Position numbers and translations under genes: made by a program. A stretch of 29,250 nt of DNA from Deltaproteobacteria bacterium (lineage in GTDB: Bacteria; Desulfobacterota; Desulfobacteria; Desulfobacterales; JAFDCJ01). Below are positions 16,643-23,903 of this stretch, in pieces. The DNA is taken from contig JAJRVC010000641.1 in the NCBI GenBank assembly GCA_024277475.1, forward strand, positions 1 through 29,250, in the 5' to 3' direction. Position 1 is the first letter of the stretch. The number at the start of each line of letters is the position of its first letter. Below the pieces are notes generated by a model. It had not been told where the DNA came from and did not search any database. It saw only the letters and a program-made list of their open reading frames with translations.

Positions 16643-19321
16643 CTAGTGCGCTTCGTCCCAGTTGTGTCCATGGGCGATGTTGATTTTAAGCGGCACTTTG
16701 AGTTCCCAGACGCCTTCCATAATATCTTTGACCAGCCGGGTGACTGCTTTCAGCTCATCAGACGGCACCTCAAAAACCAGTTCATCATGGACTGTCAGCA
16801 CCATGGCAGATTCCAATTTTTTTTCTTGCAAAGCCTGGCTCACCTGAATCATGGCCACTTTGATAAGATCAGCGGCACTTCCCTGAATTGGGGTGTTTAG
16901 GGCGGTTCTTTCGGCAGCCTGGCGAATGATGTGGTTGCTGCTGTTAATGTCCGTCAAAATACGGATGCGGCCGAGAAGGGTGCTCGTTTGCTGGGTGAGG
17001 CGGGCCTCAGCGATGGTCTGGTCCAGAAAGCGCTTTACACCGCGGTATCTGTCAAAGTACTGATCAATAAAGGTTTGGGCCATCTTTCGGCTGATTTCGA
17101 GCTGTTTGGAAAGACCGAAAGCGCTCATGCCGTAGATAATACCGAAGTTGATGGCTTTGGCCTGCCTCCTGAGTTCGGTGGTCAATACTTCCGGTGTAAC
17201 CTGAAACACTTCGCAGGCGGTGCGGGTGTGGATATCCTCATCTTCCATAAATGCTTTTATCAGGATGTCATCCTCTGAATAGTGAGCCAGGATGCGCAGT
17301 TCGATCTGGGAATAATCGGCGGAGACGAGATGCCAGCCCCGGCAAGGTACGAAGGCCTTACGAATTTTACGACCTTCTTCGGTACGGATTGGAATGTTTT
17401 GCAGGTTCGGGTTCGAACTGCTCAAGCGCCCGGTGGCAGTCACGGTCTGGTTGTATGAAGTGTGAATGCGTCCAGTCCGGGGGTTAACCTGCTCAATCAA
17501 CGCATCAGAATAGGTTGATTTCAGCTTTGCCAGGGTGCGGTGTCGTAGAATAAAAGCAGGCAATTCATGATATTCGGCCAGGGTTGTCAGTACATTCACA
17601 TCGGTGGAATAACCGGTTTTTTTTTTGGTTTTTTTTTGAACCGGCAGCTTTAGCTTTTCAAACAATATGCGGCCCAGTTGCCGGGATGAATTGATATTGA
17701 ATGATTCCCCCGCAAGGCTGTATATGCTGCCCTCCAGTGCATCAAGCTGCTGTTTAAACGATCCGGACAATTCATGCAGACGCTTTACATCCAGGCCGGT
17801 TCCCCGCATTTCCATTTGCATTAAAACCGGCACCAGCGGCATTTCCACTGAGGCCATCAGCTCATCCAGACCAAGCTCCTTGAGTTTGGGGTTTAGCACA
17901 TCATAGGCCATGAGAGTGATATCGGCATCCTCGCAGGCGTACGGTGTGGCTTTGTCCAGGGCAACCTTTGAAAACAGCACGGCATTTTTTCCTTTGCCGG
18001 CGACCTGTTCAAAAGTTATGGTTTTGTGGCCCAGGAAATCCAGAGCGATCTGATCTAAATTGTGAGCCCGTTTGGATGGATCCAGCAAATAGGAGGCCAG
18101 CATGGTATCAAAGGCGACACCCGCAAGGTTGATACCGTGGCGTGCCAGTACCATCCAGTCATATTTTATATTCTGACCTATTTTTTCGATTTCCGGATTT
18201 TCCAGCACCGGCCTGAGCCTATCCAGCACTGTCTTGAGGTCGAGTTGTTTGGGAGCACCAAGATAATTATGTGCGCATGGAATATAAACAGCTTGATGGG
18301 CGCACAGTGAAAAAGACACGCCCACCAGTTTGGCCTGCATGGGATTGGTTGAAGTAGTTTCCGTATCTAGGGCAAACCGTCCTGCGGTCTCAAGGCGTGA
18401 GATCAACTTTTGCAGGTCGGCAATATTCATGATGGCCCGATAGTCTTTACGGCTGAGATCGGCCTGCTCCGGAAATGCCTGCTGTAATTGTCTGAACTCA
18501 AGGTTTTTGAAAATCTCGGTAAGCTTTTTACGCTCCGGGTCGGTGACTTTAAATTTTGCCGGATTTAAGGATATCGGCACCGCAGTGTCGATGGTAACGA
18601 GCTTCCGGCTTAAAAAAGCCTGATCTTTAAAATTTTCAAGATTTTCGCGCTGTTTTTTTTGGGTGATGGTATCAAGTTCTTCATATACTCCCTGCATGCT
18701 GCGGTAAGTTTTAATCAAGGTAAGTGCCGTTTTTTGACCAATGCCCGGCACTCCCGGGATGTTGTCGGCCGTATCGCCCGAAAGCCCCTGAACATCGATC
18801 ATCTGGTGCGGCTCAATCCCAAATTTTTCCTTAATGGATTGAAGACCAATGGTATTATCTTTCATGGGATCCCAAATAGCGATTTTATCGCTGACCAGCT
18901 GTATAAAGTCCTTGTCCCCGGTGACGATAACAACCGAATACCCCTTCCTTTCGGCCAGACGCGCTGTAGTTCCGATGAGATCATCAGCTTCAAATCCCGA
19001 CATTTCTATGATCGGCAAGTTGAATGCCGCGGTGACCTCTTTGATGTAAGGCAGCTGGACCAACATGTCTTCCGGCATGGGAGGTCGGTTGGCCTTGTAA
19101 TCTTTATACATTTCATGGCGAAAAGTGGGCCCTTTGGCATCAAAAAACATGGCGACATATTCCGGGGAACGGTCTTCCATCAGCTTTATGAGCATGCGGG
19201 TAAACCCGAAAATTGCATTGGTCGGAAGTCCCTTGGAATTGGAGAGCCCCCGGATGGCATGGTAAGCGCGATAAATATAAGCAGTACCGTCGATGAGATA
19301 GATAGTCTTTTCTTTTTCCAT
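16643..19321 (-). CDS. polA: DNA polymerase I
   Basis: 892 residues with all three domains. Residues 1 to about 290 are the 5'-3' exonuclease (LIDGTAYIYRAYHAI, GFEADDLIGT, VTGDKDFIQLV, SGDTADNIPGVPGIG). About 300-495 is the 3'-5' exonuclease; its metal-binding residues look intact (DTE at 319-321, QNIKYDW, YACEDAD), so proofreading is likely. About 500-892 is the polymerase (DYSQIELRILAHY, RRQAKAINFGIIYGMSAFGL, TVHDELVFEVP). It fills gaps and removes RNA primers in replication and repair. Start ATG 19321 has AAGG five bases upstream; stop is TAG. The gene is monocistronic in this view: the flanking genes are on the other strand or far off. Confidence 0.98.
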   Translation of the reverse strand: MEKEKTIYLIDGTAYIYRAYHAIRGLSNSKGLPTNAIFGFTRMLIKLMEDRSPEYVAMFFDAKGPTFRHEMYKDYKANRPPMPEDMLVQLPYIKEVTAAFNLPIIEMSGFEADDLIGTTARLAERKGYSVVIVTGDKDFIQLVSDKIAIWDPMKDNTIGLQSIKEKFGIEPHQMIDVQGLSGDTADNIPGVPGIGQKTALTLIKTYRSMQGVYEELDTITQKKQRENLENFKDQAFLSRKLVTIDTAVPISLNPAKFKVTDPERKKLTEIFKNLEFRQLQQAFPEQADLSRKDYRAIMNIADLQKLISRLETAGRFALDTETTSTNPMQAKLVGVSFSLCAHQAVYIPCAHNYLGAPKQLDLKTVLDRLRPVLENPEIEKIGQNIKYDWMVLARHGINLAGVAFDTMLASYLLDPSKRAHNLDQIALDFLGHKTITFEQVAGKGKNAVLFSKVALDKATPYACEDADITLMAYDVLNPKLKELGLDELMASVEMPLVPVLMQMEMRGTGLDVKRLHELSGSFKQQLDALEGSIYSLAGESFNINSSRQLGRILFEKLKLPVQKKTKKKTGYSTDVNVLTTLAEYHELPAFILRHRTLAKLKSTYSDALIEQVNPRTGRIHTSYNQTVTATGRLSSSNPNLQNIPIRTEEGRKIRKAFVPCRGWHLVSADYSQIELRILAHYSEDDILIKAFMEDEDIHTRTACEVFQVTPEVLTTELRRQAKAINFGIIYGMSAFGLSKQLEISRKMAQTFIDQYFDRYRGVKRFLDQTIAEARLTQQTSTLLGRIRILTDINSSNHIIRQAAERTALNTPIQGSAADLIKVAMIQVSQALQEKKLESAMVLTVHDELVFEVPSDELKAVTRLVKDIMEGVWELKVPLKINIAHGHNWDEAH

Positions 19322-19526
19322 TAGAACCTTATCGAGTTTTATCCGGCAACATATTGTCAGATAATGAAGATTTCAGGTGTCTGTTCCCAGGTTTCAGCAA
19401 TTGAAAAATTTACGGTCTATCCAGGATAGCGTCCGAACGCCACACACCCGTCAGCCCTGATTGACAGGGTTTGCGGTCTGTATTAGTTTTTGGAATATAT
19501 ATCAGCAAAGCAATGAAACAACAACC

Positions 19527-19751
19527 ATGAATGACACGGAAATACAATCGGCCTATCGGCGAAAATATCGCAAACAGGGCCATTATGTTTGCCACTGCTG
19601 CGGCAGGGAATTCCCCTTCTGTTGGCAGTGCCGCTGTGGATTCGCTATCTGTCAGGACTGTATGGAAGAAAATATATGGGGTATGTCCTGCAATGCCATC
19701 ACCTGGCAATGCCCGGACTGTGGAGGGCAGAATGGATTCGGTAACCAGTGA
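19527..19751 (+). CDS. Small Cys-rich zinc-binding-type protein
   Basis: 74 residues from ATG 19527. Eleven cysteines at 22, 24, 25, 32, 35, 37, 42, 45, 55, 62 and 65 form several CxxC pairs (CHCC, CWQC, CQDC, CPDC), the pattern of a double zinc ribbon or a small RING/FYVE-like fold. The frame is open 22 codons upstream, but those codons (to 19461) are hydrophobic and unlike a gene. No obvious Shine-Dalgarno. No enzyme domain. Metal binding is inferred from the Cys spacing; function unknown. It lies upstream of polA in divergent orientation, so a shared control region is possible. Confidence 0.7.
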   Translation: MNDTEIQSAYRRKYRKQGHYVCHCCGREFPFCWQCRCGFAICQDCMEENIWGMSCNAITWQCPDCGGQNGFGNQ

Positions 19752-19757
19752 GGATCG

Positions 19758-19790
19758 TAACCGTTCACAGGTTCAACGTTCAGCCCCGCC
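19758..19790 (+). repeat. Dispersed repeat F, copy 4 (short)
   Basis: gtaaccgttcacaggttcaa followed by cgttcag matches the start of copy 1 (accgttcacaagttcagggt) and runs directly into a REP-like copy (19781-19852). In copy 1 the same two repeats also occur together, 90 bp apart. Confidence 0.55.
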
Positions 19791-19852
19791 GCCGGCCTGA
19801 AAAGCAGTCGGTCTGATCGGAAAAGAAACTCTGAAAAAGCGAATATCGAATG
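19781..19852 (+). repeat. REP-like hairpin-plus-tail repeat, copy B
   Basis: ccgccgccggcctgaaaagc, then agtcggtctgatcggaaaag, then aaactctgaaaaagcgaata and tcg. It aligns with copy A (4075-4172) and with the reverse complement of copy C (23770-23878), differing mostly by single bases. Confidence 0.65.
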
Positions 19853-20030
19853 ACGAATAATATTAATTATAAAATCAAACCTTTAACAGCCAAACAAGCC
19901 AATACAGCTTAATGAAGTTTCATATGAGCTATAGACAAAGAAGGCATTAAAGACCCGAAGTTCTCGTCTTTCTTGTAAATACGCATCCTAAATGCAGCCC
20001 GGGGACGAGAATGGAACCCATGAAGGGTCA

Positions 20031-20492
20031 CTATTTTTCCGCTTCTGCCAGCAGTGTTCTCAAAACATCTTCTTTTCCTACAATTCCCACGAGCTTGCCG
20101 CCATCGATTACCGGCAACGTGTGATAATTTTTTCCCACCATGAGAGCGGCAATTTTTTCAATGTCGGTGTCCGAGGTGACGGTAATCGGGTTGCGGGTCA
20201 TGGCGTTATCCACTTTCGTGGCCGCAATTTTCTCAACTTCTTTGTATAAACGGTTTAAGCGGGTCAGCGGGATATAACCGTCCAGAAGAGTGAAAAGTGA
20301 GGGAATCGGGATACTTTTTTGTTGGGCGATAAGATCACTCTGGCAGAGGATTCCCACCAGTTCCCCGGTTTTATTGACAACGGGAACCCCATTGATACGT
20401 TCTGACAAGAGCAGTCTTGCCGCTTGGGCGATCTCAGTTTCGGGAGAAACGGTCTTGACTTCCACAGTCATGATATCTTTTGCTTTTAGCAT
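20031..20492 (-). CDS. Tandem CBS-domain protein
   Basis: 153 residues made of two CBS domains and little else. CBS1 is about 5-60 (MTVEVKTVSPETEIAQAARL, INGVPVVNKTGELVGILCQS); CBS2 is about 95-150 (AMTRNPITVTSDTDIEKIAA, LPVIDGGKLVGIVGKEDVLR). Between them is a 35-residue linker. CBS pairs bind adenine nucleotides (AMP, ATP, SAM) and act as energy or ligand sensors for partner proteins; the partner is not identifiable. Start ATG 20492 precedes LKAKDIM, the usual N-terminus; a GGCAG-like Shine-Dalgarno is upstream. A 115-bp MITE-like unit lies 45 bp upstream, between this gene and the response-regulator gene. Confidence 0.92.
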   Translation of the reverse strand: MLKAKDIMTVEVKTVSPETEIAQAARLLLSERINGVPVVNKTGELVGILCQSDLIAQQKSIPIPSLFTLLDGYIPLTRLNRLYKEVEKIAATKVDNAMTRNPITVTSDTDIEKIAALMVGKNYHTLPVIDGGKLVGIVGKEDVLRTLLAEAEK

Positions 20493-20536
20493 GATACTGC
20501 CTTTATCTAATGTATAACTTAAACTAATGATTTATA

Positions 20537-20651
20537 TCAATTCATAAGCCGCCGGCATCGATCAGATTTGCACCCGTCAAGCATGCCCCCGCGGTAACGG
20601 TAGAACCTTTTAAATTCTCATCCCGACAGGTCGGGGTGGCTTATGAATTGA
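20537..20651. repeat. 115-bp unit with perfect 14-bp terminal inverted repeats (MITE-like)
   Basis: TCAATTCATAAGCC (20537-20550) is the exact reverse complement of GGCTTATGAATTGA (20638-20651); the arms extend three more bases inward with one mismatch. The interior has a second small palindrome, CCCGAC..GTCGGG, at about 20622-20636. No clear target duplication is visible at the ends, and no protein is encoded. It lies in the gap between two minus-strand genes, so it may carry promoter or hairpin signals for the CBS gene. Confidence 0.65.
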
Positions 20652-20751
20652 GTTAGAGGCTTCGCCCCCAATATTCCATTTTCGGGGCAAATTCGGTGTC
20701 TCCCAAAAACCCCTATATTCTTATTAAATTGTAGAAATTCCGTGAAGTTAT

Positions 20752-21135
20752 CTATTCTGATTCGGCCTTTTTTGCCAAGAGTTCCGCAACGAGTTTGTCC
20801 AGCTCCGGTAGTTCGATGGGTTTTTCCAAGACTATGTCCGCATGGGCCTCGGTGGCCAGGGCACCTGGGTGCTCACCCCAGCCGGTGATGGCTATGACGG
20901 GTATTCCCGGATATTTCTTTTTAATGATGGAAATGACACCGACGCCGCTGATATAAGGCATGACAAGATCTGTGATGACGAGGTCAAATCCCTCCTCTTC
21001 CGTTTCAAACAACTTCAATCCCTCCATGCCGTCCGGAGCGGTATACACGTCATAATTTTTGCTGAAAAAGTGCTGCAGTCCGGCCACGGTTTCTACACTG
21101 TCATCAATGACAAGCAGTCGATTTTTTTTTCCCAT
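20752..21135 (-). CDS. Single-domain response regulator
   Basis: 127 residues, one receiver domain and no output domain. Acidic pocket Asp11/Asp12 (VIDDS), phospho-acceptor Asp56 in DLVITDLVMP, Thr84 in AITGWG, Lys105 in LEKPIEL, so it should be phosphorylatable. CheY-like stand-alone receivers signal by binding partners or by phosphorelay. No histidine kinase is in the window. Start ATG 21135 with GGAGAGGAG just upstream, a strong ribosome-binding site. The CBS gene lies downstream on the same strand after a 260-bp gap that holds the inverted-repeat unit. Confidence 0.92.
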   Translation of the reverse strand: MGKKNRLLVIDDSVETVAGLQHFFSKNYDVYTAPDGMEGLKLFETEEEGFDLVITDLVMPYISGVGVISIIKKKYPGIPVIAITGWGEHPGALATEAHADIVLEKPIELPELDKLVAELLAKKAESE

Positions 21136-21319
21136 ATTCTCCTCTCCGTTTCATTTTTTTGTTATTAATCATATCCTGTTAGCGCAGATAGGGCAAGGGT
21201 ATAAATTGCATCCGTCAGCGAAATCCAAATAATAAATCGTTGGAAATCCGTATTATATCCCATGAGCCGGTAATCTGATGATCGATATCGTTTTTTAATT
21301 CCTTTGGTGGTGAAACTGC

Positions 21320-21348
21320 TTGACAACGAACCTGGCAATATTTAGATT
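21320..21348 (+). promoter_or_regulatory. Predicted sigma-70 promoter of the DUF134 gene
   Basis: TTGACA (21320-21325) and TAGATT (21343-21348) are 17 bp apart. The -35 is a perfect consensus and the -10 matches four of six. The start codon is 35 bp further on. Confidence 0.55.
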
Positions 21349-21355
21349 GCTGTTT

Positions 21356-21369
21356 TGAGAATATTCTCA
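21356..21369. promoter_or_regulatory. 14-bp perfect palindrome, candidate operator
   Basis: TGAGAATATTCTCA reads the same on both strands. It lies between the predicted -10 box and the AAGGAG of the DUF134 gene, the usual place for a repressor site. DUF134 is itself a helix-turn-helix protein, so autoregulation is one possibility (inference). Confidence 0.5.
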
Positions 21370-21382
21370 TAAAGGAGCTTTT

Positions 21383-21805
21383 ATGGTTAGACCACAAAAA
21401 GACCGCATGGTGGCCTTTAACCCGGAAATCAGCTATTTCAAACCCCGCGGTATTCCCATGGTTGATCTGGATGAGGTTTGTCTCACTGTTGATCAGCGTG
21501 AAGCCATCCGATTGTCCGATCTACTGGGGATGTCCCATGAGGATGCCGGTCGCCGTATGGGCGTTTCCCGTGCAACCTTCGGTCGAATTATTCAACGGGC
21601 TCGAAATGCGGTCGCCGATGCACTGATTAACGGCAAAGCGATCAATGTTGAAGGTGGCAGTTATAAAATAGTCAGTAAAATCAGGGTATTTTACTGCCGA
21701 AACTGCCATCATGCTTGGGAAGAACCTGCGGGCACAGGCAGACCACCGTGCTGCCCCGCGTGCAAAGAAAATGATTTCTACCGCCGGGGGAAAAGGGAAA
21801 GTTAG
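21383..21805 (+). CDS. DUF134 family DNA-binding protein
   Basis: 140 residues. The N-terminal part (RPQKDRMVAFNPEISYFKPR) and a sigma-70-region-4-like helix-turn-helix at about 35-80 (LTVDQREAIRLSDLLGMSHE, then DAGRRMGVSRATFGRIIQRA) mark the DUF134 family. The C-terminus has Cys105, Cys108, Cys124 and Cys127, a likely zinc ribbon (FYCRNCHHAW, CCPACKEN); many DUF134 proteins lack this. The start ATG has AAAGGAG seven bases upstream. DUF134 genes commonly sit next to NifX-like and Mrp/NBP35 genes, as here; a role in controlling them, perhaps through metal sensing, is inferred. A predicted promoter and a palindromic site precede it. Confidence 0.9.
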   Translation: MVRPQKDRMVAFNPEISYFKPRGIPMVDLDEVCLTVDQREAIRLSDLLGMSHEDAGRRMGVSRATFGRIIQRARNAVADALINGKAINVEGGSYKIVSKIRVFYCRNCHHAWEEPAGTGRPPCCPACKENDFYRRGKRES

Positions 21806-21883
21806 ACTAAATAAATTTCAAACTATGCAGACTCATTTTTTAATTTTTATTGACCCTTGAAAACACAGGAGACAATCACCATT

Positions 21884-22081
21884 ATGAGAATTGCGATCAC
21901 ATCGACCGGTAAAGATCTTGAAGCCGATATTGACCCGCGTTTCGGCAGAACGGCCCGTTTTGTTATTGTTAATGATGAGACCATGGAATTTGAAGCTGTG
22001 GAAAATACTCAAAATCTCAACCTGGCCCAAGGCGCCGGGATTCAAGCAGGTAAAACAATCACAGATAATAATAAGGAGTAA
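21884..22081 (+). CDS. Truncated NifX/NifB-type cluster-binding protein
   Basis: 65 residues from ATG 21884 (MRIAITSTGKDLEADIDPRF, then GRTARFVIVNDETMEFEAVE, NTQNLNLAQGAGIQAG, KTITDNN). This is the first two thirds of the dinitrogenase Fe-Mo cofactor biosynthesis domain (PF02579). The usual last third, a strand and helix with a TGNCGPNA-like glycine motif and a GIKV-type end, is missing: the frame stops at TAA (22079-22081) after NNKE. An AGGAG lies 12 bases upstream of the ATG. The stop lies five bases before the Mrp ATG, and the AAGGAG for Mrp overlaps the last codons. Whether the shortened protein folds is uncertain; full-length family members bind iron-sulfur or metal clusters. Confidence 0.75.
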   Translation: MRIAITSTGKDLEADIDPRFGRTARFVIVNDETMEFEAVENTQNLNLAQGAGIQAGKTITDNNKE

Positions 22082-22086
22082 AACCA

Positions 22087-22923
22087 ATGGTGGAAATTCA
22101 GGGGAATATGCCAAAAAATCCAGAACAGATGCAGGCTGAGCAGGATATGGCGGTAAACGAATCTTTAGCGAAAATTAAAAATAAAATACTTGTAATGAGC
22201 GGCAAAGGCGGTGTCGGTAAGACCAGCACCTCGGTTAACCTATCTGTCGCCCTGGCGCATAAAGGTTATAACGTGGGACTGATGGATGTCGATCTCCACG
22301 GTCCGGATGTCCCCCGGATGCTGGGATTGGAAGGCACGCCCCAGGTCAACGAAAATAAAAAACTCAATCCCATCAGCTACTCGGAAACTTTAAAGGCAAT
22401 TTCAATCGAATCTTTCACGCCAAACAAGGATGATGCCATTATCTGGCGGGGGCCATTAAAATTTTCGGCCATCAAGCAGTTTATTGGTGATGTTGACTGG
22501 GGAAATCTAGATTTTCTCATTATCGATGCGCCACCGGGTACCGGTGATGAACCGTTGACGGTCGCACAGACCATTTCCGATGCTAAAGCCATCATCGTCA
22601 CTACTCCCCAGGAGGTTGCTCTGGCTGATGTCAGAAAATCCATTAATTTCTGCAAAACCGTAAAAATGGAAATTTTTGGAATGATTGAAAATATGAGCGG
22701 GTTTTCCTGCCCACACTGCGGTGAAATGGTAGAGCTTTTCGGTTCCGGTGGAGGAGAAAAAACGGCCAGCCAGATGGGGGTTCGTTTTTTGGGAAGAATC
22801 CCATTTGATCCCCAAATGGTAGTCTGTGGTGATTCGGGTGCCAGCTATCAAGAGTCCCACCGTGATTCCGCCGTCACCAAAGCATTCTCCGATGTTGCGG
22901 AAGCAATGTCCAAGCTGGTTTAA
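22087..22923 (+). CDS. Mrp/NBP35-family P-loop ATPase (Fe-S cluster carrier)
   Basis: 278 residues. Deviant Walker A GKGGVGKTS at 39-47, MDVDLHGPDVPRMLG, IIDAPPGTGDE (switch II / Walker B), and a C-terminal cluster-binding CPHC at 208-211 followed by LFGSGGGE. Members of this ParA/MinD-related family carry 4Fe-4S clusters to apoproteins in the cytoplasm. The N-terminal cysteine motif of eukaryotic NBP35 is absent. The start ATG 22087 has AAGGAG eight bases upstream, inside the end of the NifX-like gene, so translation is probably coupled. Position after DUF134 and NifX-like genes suggests one operon for metal-cluster handling. TrmO is convergent and 75 bp away. Confidence 0.95.
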   Translation: MVEIQGNMPKNPEQMQAEQDMAVNESLAKIKNKILVMSGKGGVGKTSTSVNLSVALAHKGYNVGLMDVDLHGPDVPRMLGLEGTPQVNENKKLNPISYSETLKAISIESFTPNKDDAIIWRGPLKFSAIKQFIGDVDWGNLDFLIIDAPPGTGDEPLTVAQTISDAKAIIVTTPQEVALADVRKSINFCKTVKMEIFGMIENMSGFSCPHCGEMVELFGSGGGEKTASQMGVRFLGRIPFDPQMVVCGDSGASYQESHRDSAVTKAFSDVAEAMSKLV

Positions 22924-22998
22924 TATAAGGTTTACTGAAGGTGTCAGGAGTCATGCACCAAAGGTGCTAAATTCTGGCACCTGAAACCGACAGTTACT

Positions 22999-23484
22999 CT
23001 ACTCCGCAAATCTGCCATCATCCTCGGTTTCATCAAGCTTTTGTATATTTTCTTTGACCCAGCCGATTTTATCAACTTTTCGTACATCAAACTCCGGAAT
23101 ATACGGCTTGACGTCCAGCAGGGGTGTACCGTCGAGCACATCAATGTTTAGAACATGCAGAATGTTTTCATTTATCCCGGAGAGCCGAACAACCGAAAGA
23201 CCGATGGAATTTGGACGTGAAGGTGCCCGGGTGGAAAACAGACCATGAGGCTCCGGGTCCAGAAACGGTTTGACCGTTAGTGAGAACTTTTTGGATAAAT
23301 GAAAATGATAAATGAGATAAATATGTGAGAATCCTGCCAGATCCGTCAGCCCTTCAGAATATTCCGAGAATACTTCAACCCGGGCTTCAAGGCCCTGTGT
23401 ATGAGTCGGCTGTATGGGAGTGCCCTCGGGTGTTTTATAAGGAGAATGGATAATTCCGATGGGACGGTATTCGATATTTTTCAT
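22999..23484 (-). CDS. trmO: tRNA (N6-threonylcarbamoyladenosine37-N6)-methyltransferase TrmO
   Basis: 161-residue protein of the TsaA/YaeB family. In E. coli this enzyme methylates t6A37 of some tRNAs using SAM. Seen: RPIGIIHSPYKTPEGTPIQP at the start, GFSHIYLIYHFH, the signature LFSTRAPSRPNSIGLSVVRL, and DVKPYIPEFD near the end. Most homologues add a C-terminal extension; this one is the short form, common in archaea and deltaproteobacteria, where the target may differ. The ATG has AGGAG six bases upstream. It is followed, in reverse order of transcription, by nothing on its strand until the RR gene; two tiny genes lie upstream of it on the same strand, which may be cotranscribed. Convergent with Mrp. 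Confidence 0.93.
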   Translation of the reverse strand: MKNIEYRPIGIIHSPYKTPEGTPIQPTHTQGLEARVEVFSEYSEGLTDLAGFSHIYLIYHFHLSKKFSLTVKPFLDPEPHGLFSTRAPSRPNSIGLSVVRLSGINENILHVLNIDVLDGTPLLDVKPYIPEFDVRKVDKIGWVKENIQKLDETEDDGRFAE

Positions 23485-23530
23485 AGGGATCTCCTGCTTT
23501 TGAGTTGCTCAACTTATTTTTTTTAACGAT

Positions 23531-23731
23531 TTAGCCTGATGCCTTTTTTACTTCGGCATTTCCGTCCAGATCGCCCTTTCGTTTGGTCAAAAAATGTATG
23601 GGGCAGGATGATCGGAATTTACAGTAGATTTTCGGATCACGGCAGTCGAGGCATTCTTCACACATATAAATATTGTGTTTCATGCATACATAGCTGGTTT
23701 CTCTATCGGGATGATTCACGCAGTGTCCCAA
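23531..23731 (-). CDS. Small Cys/His-rich zinc-finger-like protein, TTG start
   Basis: 66 residues. Cys4, His7, Cys16, His19, Cys24, Cys27, Cys30, Cys37 and Cys43 give a CxxH...CxxH...CxxC series like a B-box zinc finger (CVNHPDRETSYVCMKHNIYM). The likely start is TTG at 23729-23731: a strong GAGGAGGT lies seven bases upstream, and no ATG or GTG is better placed. The C-terminal 20 residues are charged (KRKGDLDGNAEVKKASG). Function unknown; a metal-binding role is inferred. It is 46 bp upstream of trmO on the same strand, so both may be in one transcript with the Mrp cluster's opposite strand facing them. Confidence 0.75.
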   Translation of the reverse strand: MGHCVNHPDRETSYVCMKHNIYMCEECLDCRDPKIYCKFRSSCPIHFLTKRKGDLDGNAEVKKASG

Positions 23732-23769
23732 TTAAATTACCTCCTCTATCTTTTTTATATCCGAACAGC

Positions 23770-23878
23770 CTTTTTTAAAATAGACAGAATAGATTACTTC
23801 GATATTCGACATTCGTTTTTTCAGAATTTATTTTTCGATCAAACTGGCTGCTTTTCAGGCCAGCTGGTTGGGCCGACA
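23770..23878 (-). repeat. REP-like hairpin-plus-tail repeat, copy C (inverted)
   Basis: On the minus strand: CTGGC, ten-base loop, GCCAG, then tttgatcgaaaaataaattc, tgaaaaaacgaatgtcg, and a distal attctgtctattttaaaaa. It matches copy A over its whole length, including the distal block, with a short insertion (aatatcg). It fills the gap between the 61-aa gene and the zinc-finger gene. Confidence 0.7.
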
Positions 23879-23903
23879 CCCAAAGCCTATCTTCCAGGCA
23901 GTA

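Noticed and set aside
18659..19324. 221-codon open frame antisense to polA
   Set aside because: Mirror image of a strongly conserved gene; composition is that of an antisense shadow, no family resemblance.
22943..22980. GCACC-AAA-GGTGC hairpin as terminator between Mrp and TrmO
   Set aside because: Stem of five pairs without a T tract; too weak to call.
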